Source: CAYFVR01 sp046541515
GTDB taxonomy: Bacteria; Desulfobacterota; Desulfobacteria; Desulfobacterales; Desulfococcaceae
Direction: 5' to 3'
DNA length: 10,512 bases
Assembly (NCBI GenBank): GCA_046541515.1
Contig: JBKHDD010000173.1
Coordinates: 1-10,512 of the forward strand
Position 1 is the first letter of the stretch. Each line of letters starts with the position of its first letter. Of the stretch, positions 7,552 through 10,512 are shown in pieces. The notes under the pieces were generated by a model, which saw only the letters and a list, made by a program, of their open reading frames with translations, was not told the DNA's origin and ran no database searches. A program made the position numbers and the translations under genes.

Positions 7552-8679
7552 CTATCGCACCGGAATCCGGCGAAAGGCCAGACCGTCGAATTGCCGATTC
7601 ATCTTCTCGAAGGCCGGTCCGCCGTTCAGGAAGACGGAGATTTCCTCGGCCTTGGCCATGGGGTCCACGTCCGCGAACCGTTCGGGATACAGGGTCTTGC
7701 CCACGAAATAGGCGTTGGCGAAGACCGACTCGAAATTCTGGGTGTAGGAATTGTAGGGAAACAGCCCGTACACCGCGCCCCGGTTCACGGCGGACAGGGC
7801 CCGGTAGGCCGGATCGTCCCGCAACTGGGCCAGGGCGTTGGCCCCGGCGCCCAGCCGCAGGGTGGAAACGTCCAGAAAAATCACCTCGGGGTCCCGGATC
7901 ACGATTTCCTCCTTGGCCAGGATGGCGTGGGAGGTCGGCGCTTTCGAGGGATCGGGCGCCGCGACGTTCCGGACGCCCAGAAAGGCGAAAGGCGCGAAGG
8001 ATGGCTCCGTGGACTGGAATCCGTGGGGGCCGCTCTGGCCCAGGCCGCCGACGTAGGCGGCGGGGCGGCGGTCTTCGGGGACTTCGGCGGCCCGTTCCCG
8101 GAGGTCGCGCTCCAGTTCGTCGAAATAGGCGATCACCGCCTCGGCCCGCTCCCCTTCGCCCATGACTTCGCCCATGAGGCGAAGGGCCTGGTTCAGGGCG
8201 TCCCGTTGGTAGGTGAGGTTGCCGTATTTCAGAATCACCACCGGGATGCCGGTCTTGGCCTGCAAGGAGTCCGGGCCGGTTCCCCGCCCCCCATAGGTTT
8301 TGAAGATCACCTGCGGTTGCGGATCCAGGGCCGCGATGAGTTCCGGATTGTCGTGCCCCCGGAATTCCCCGAACAGCGGATAGGTCTTGAATTGGGGATT
8401 GGCGATGGCGTAGGGCCGGGCGTCGATGGGCGAGCCCCGCAGCTCGATGCTGTCCACCCCGACGATGCGGTCGTGGGCCTGGAGATAGGTGAGGAGTCGC
8501 AGGCACCCCGCGCCCGAGCAGATCGCCCGATCCGCGGCTTTCGGAACGGTCACGGTTCGGCCGGCGGCGTCGGCGATTTCCCGAACTTCCGAGGCCGCGG
8601 CCGATGCCGGGGCGGCCGGCGCGAACAGCAGGCAAAGGGCGATGGACAAGCACGCGGGGCCGCGTCTGATCCGGAACAT
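7552..8679 (-). CDS. Periplasmic substrate-binding protein, BtuF/FecB/FhuD type
   Basis: A 375-residue periplasmic binding protein (PF01497-type) that should deliver ligand to the adjacent permease. A Sec signal peptide ends at about ASA (25-27). No lipobox is seen, so it is probably soluble. The mature start IADAAGRTVTVPKAADRAI (35-53) is the standard entry of this family. The next segment reads CSGAGCLRLLTYL (54-66), where relatives commonly have a GPGALRL-type sequence. Cys54 and Cys59 there could form a disulfide or contact a metal. The mature protein is longer than E. coli BtuF. ATG 8679 has GGAG 11 bases upstream, a rather long spacing. It comes 114 bases after the right TonB receptor and 6 bases before the permease, forming a receptor-binder-permease-ATPase unit. 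Ligand unknown: corrinoid, siderophore or Ni/Co chelate are the reasonable options. Confidence 0.93.
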   Translation of the reverse strand: MFRIRRGPACLSIALCLLFAPAAPASAAASEVREIADAAGRTVTVPKAADRAICSGAGCLRLLTYLQAHDRIVGVDSIELRGSPIDARPYAIANPQFKTYPLFGEFRGHDNPELIAALDPQPQVIFKTYGGRGTGPDSLQAKTGIPVVILKYGNLTYQRDALNQALRLMGEVMGEGERAEAVIAYFDELERDLRERAAEVPEDRRPAAYVGGLGQSGPHGFQSTEPSFAPFAFLGVRNVAAPDPSKAPTSHAILAKEEIVIRDPEVIFLDVSTLRLGAGANALAQLRDDPAYRALSAVNRGAVYGLFPYNSYTQNFESVFANAYFVGKTLYPERFADVDPMAKAEEISVFLNGGPAFEKMNRQFDGLAFRRIPVR

Positions 8680-8699
8680 GATGGGACGCTCTCCTTTTC

Positions 8700-8792
8700 G
8701 GCGGATCGGTTTACGGGTTGGGTTGCGGGTCGGAACGCGGGTCCGGAAACGCCGTCTTCCCGAACCCGCCCCCGTTCATACGCGATCCGGCC
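8700..8792 (-). promoter_or_regulatory. Folded intercistronic RNA element between TonB receptor and binding protein
   Basis: An outer stem pairs 8783-8792 with 8700-8708 (9 bp, one bulged base). It encloses a central hairpin with arms 8757-8768 and 8738-8749 (12 positions, two G-U) around a 7-base loop. The outer stem begins one base after the receptor stop codon (8794) and ends one base before the A/G-rich ribosome site of the next gene. Both wobble pairs of the inner hairpin are G-U only in minus-strand RNA. No U-tract follows. A processing, stability or differential-expression element is inferred. Confidence 0.55.
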
Positions 8793-8793
8793 T

Positions 8794-10512
8794 TCAGAAG
8801 TCAAACTTCAGGCCGGCCATGGCGACGATTCCCGGCGCGATGGTGTCGCTTCTCCCCCGACTGCGAAAGATGGGATATTCTTCGTCGAACAGATTTTCCA
8901 CGTTCAGGTAGGCGGTGAACCGGTCGAAAAACCGGCGCGACACGGATGCGTCCAGGGTGAAATAGCCGCTTTCCTCCAGGGTGTTTTCGTTGTCGAAATA
9001 AATGTCCGCAAGGTAGTTGGCGGTCACCTGGACGTTGACGATCTCCGGGTTTTGGTACCGGAAGCCGAAATGGGTCTGGTGACGGGGATCGTTGGGCAGC
9101 CGATTGCCCTCCAGGGCCGCGTCGTTTTCATCCTCTTCCACTTTCGAGACGTTGTAGGTGTAGTTGGCGAAAAAGGTCAGGTCGTTCCGGGGGCGCCACT
9201 CCAGTTCGGCTTCAACGCCGTAAATATCCACCTCGCCGATGTTGTCGAGCTTGAATTCGTTTCGAATTCGCGTACCGCCGGCGAAAGGGACCTCGCGCAG
9301 AAAACGGTCGCCGATGTAATCCTGGGCGAAGGCTTGATAAAAGGTCAGCCGGCCCCAGAGGTCGTTGCGCAGAAACCGTTCGGCCCCCACATCGTAGGAC
9401 CAGATTTCCTCCGGCGCCAGATTCGGGTTGGCCTCCCGGTAAAAGGCGCCGCCGCCCCGAACCTGAACTTTGTAAAATTCGAACAGGCTCGGCACGCGAA
9501 AGCCTTTTCCGCCGGAGGCCCGCAGGGTGGTTTTGTCGTCCGGATGCCAGGCGACGCCCAGTTTGGGCGAAAAACTTTGCTCGGTTTGGGTGGGAAAGTC
9601 GTTGGCGAAGGCCGGTCTTCCGGCGCTGGCCCGGGTGTCGAAATTGGACCCGTCCGAAGTTTCAATCCAGTCGTAGCGGGCGCCCAGGTTCAAAAAAAGA
9701 CGGTCTTCGAGGAAGCGGAAATCCGCGTGCACAAAGGGGGATGCGATGCGTTGTTTTCCTTCCGCGCCGGCGTCGCGGTCGCTTCCCGGAAAATCTTCGT
9801 TGTAGTCCAGATTGGCTTCCTTGTAGGTTGCGCCAAAGGTGACGTGGCCGGATTCCCAGTTTGAAAGCGTCGCCTGAAAATCGGCGCCCCAGTTGTAGGT
9901 GCCGTCAAACTTTTCCTCTCGGAAGAGCGAGGCGAAATTGTCGTTGGCCGTGTCCTGAAAGGCGGTCTTGTCGGCGCGGTTCAGATAAACCAGCCCTTTC
10001 ATGTCGAATCCCTCTCCCCCTTGGGCATACTGCAACCAATACTGGTCCAGGGTCAGTTCGTCGTAGAAGAATTCGCGGCCCTTGCCGGTTTCGTGGTCGT
10101 ACAGCAGCGCGGCCAGGGTAACGTTCGAATTGGGGGTGGGGTCGTAGGCGACCTTGCCGATCCCTTTGGCGACCTCCCGGTGGCGCTTGATCTCGTAGGG
10201 CGCCGGGTCCTCCACCATGTGCCAGCCGTCGCTTTCCTCGTAGCCGCCGGCGACCAGGAAGCCGAAGTTTTCAATTTTTTGGCCGTAAAACCCGTGGCCG
10301 CCGTAGGTGTCGGCGGTGCCGATCTCGCCCCGAATCGAAGTTTCTCTCTCCGCCTTCGGCGCCTTGGTGATGATGTGGATCACGCCGCCCAGACCTTCGG
10401 AACCGTAAAGCGCCGAAGTCGGACCCCGCACGATTTCGATGCGTTCGATGGCTTCCTTGGGGATGTGGCCCCAGGCCACCCAGGAGATGGAGTTGTTGAA
10501 GTTGTCGTTCTG
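8794..10512 (-). CDS. TonB-dependent outer-membrane receptor, 5' end outside window
   Basis: 572 codons are visible and the frame is open through the right edge. The signal peptide, TonB box and start of the plug (probably about 100 or more residues) are missing. The visible part opens in the plug with ISWVAWGHIPKEAIERIEIVRGP, then SALYGSEGLGGVIHIITKAP (33-52), the classical BtuB/FepA/CirA-type plug end. It continues through a full barrel with LFDEEYPIF near the C-terminus and a terminal LKFDF. GTG at 10479 is an internal Val codon, not a start. It is the first gene of the receptor-binder-permease-ATPase set and should take up the ligand of that importer. Barrel loops are rich in acidic and aromatic residues, giving no clear ligand clue. 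It is clearly different from the left receptor, so the two are not a recent duplication. Confidence 0.93.
   Translation of the reverse strand, partial: QNDNFNNSISWVAWGHIPKEAIERIEIVRGPTSALYGSEGLGGVIHIITKAPKAERETSIRGEIGTADTYGGHGFYGQKIENFGFLVAGGYEESDGWHMVEDPAPYEIKRHREVAKGIGKVAYDPTPNSNVTLAALLYDHETGKGREFFYDELTLDQYWLQYAQGGEGFDMKGLVYLNRADKTAFQDTANDNFASLFREEKFDGTYNWGADFQATLSNWESGHVTFGATYKEANLDYNEDFPGSDRDAGAEGKQRIASPFVHADFRFLEDRLFLNLGARYDWIETSDGSNFDTRASAGRPAFANDFPTQTEQSFSPKLGVAWHPDDKTTLRASGGKGFRVPSLFEFYKVQVRGGGAFYREANPNLAPEEIWSYDVGAERFLRNDLWGRLTFYQAFAQDYIGDRFLREVPFAGGTRIRNEFKLDNIGEVDIYGVEAELEWRPRNDLTFFANYTYNVSKVEEDENDAALEGNRLPNDPRHQTHFGFRYQNPEIVNVQVTANYLADIYFDNENTLEESGYFTLDASVSRRFFDRFTAYLNVENLFDEEYPIFRSRGRSDTIAPGIVAMAGLKFDF

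Noticed and set aside
6553..9864. 1103-codon open frame on the plus strand, and another of 867 codons at 4223-6826
   Set aside because: They lie antisense to well-supported genes, and their translations are low-complexity, Gly/Gln/His/Arg-rich products with no domain. Such frames are expected in GC-rich DNA.

Overview
The window holds seven genes, all read from the minus strand, so the order of transcription is from high to low coordinates. GC content is high. Every intact ORF carries standard bacterial signals: Shine-Dalgarno sites, Sec signal peptides, a lipobox, and beta-barrels ending in aromatic residues. TonB-dependent receptors require a Gram-negative host. FmdE-family and CooC-family proteins are mainly found in anaerobes that use CO dehydrogenase, hydrogenases or related metalloenzymes. 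An anaerobic Desulfobacterota-like (deltaproteobacterial) host is therefore my best guess, but nothing here fixes the taxon.

Layout in transcription order. (1) 10512-8794: a TonB-dependent receptor with its 5' end outside the window. (2) 8679-7552: a periplasmic BtuF/FecB-type binding protein. (3) 7545-6472: a BtuC/FecCD-type permease. (4) 6472-5678: a BtuD/FecE-type ATPase. (5) A 351-base gap (5677-5327) full of potential RNA hairpins, ending in a terminator-like element with two mutually exclusive stems about 50 bases before the next start codon. (6) 5326-3098: a 742-residue lipoprotein built from two tandem copies of an FmdE-like domain. (7) 3003-2215: a CooC-like deviant Walker-A ATPase with the CxC motif used for nickel binding in CooC. 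(8) 2183-18: a second, different TonB-dependent receptor.

Read together, this looks like a complete import route for one or two scarce, chelated nutrients: an outer-membrane receptor at each end, a periplasmic binder, an inner-membrane type II ABC importer, a large exported lipoprotein with duplicated metal-site motifs, and a cytoplasmic metallochaperone-type ATPase. The presence of CooC favours nickel, or a nickel or cobalt complex, as cargo. Corrinoid, siderophore-iron or molybdenum/tungsten cargo cannot be excluded from sequence. The cargo assignment is inference. The gene families are well supported.

The most unusual items are the exported tandem-FmdE lipoprotein, the placement of a CooC-type ATPase inside an uptake locus with no CO dehydrogenase gene in view, and strong stem-loops in all three of the longer intergenic gaps. 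G-U wobble pairs in these stems favour folding of the minus-strand (sense) RNA.
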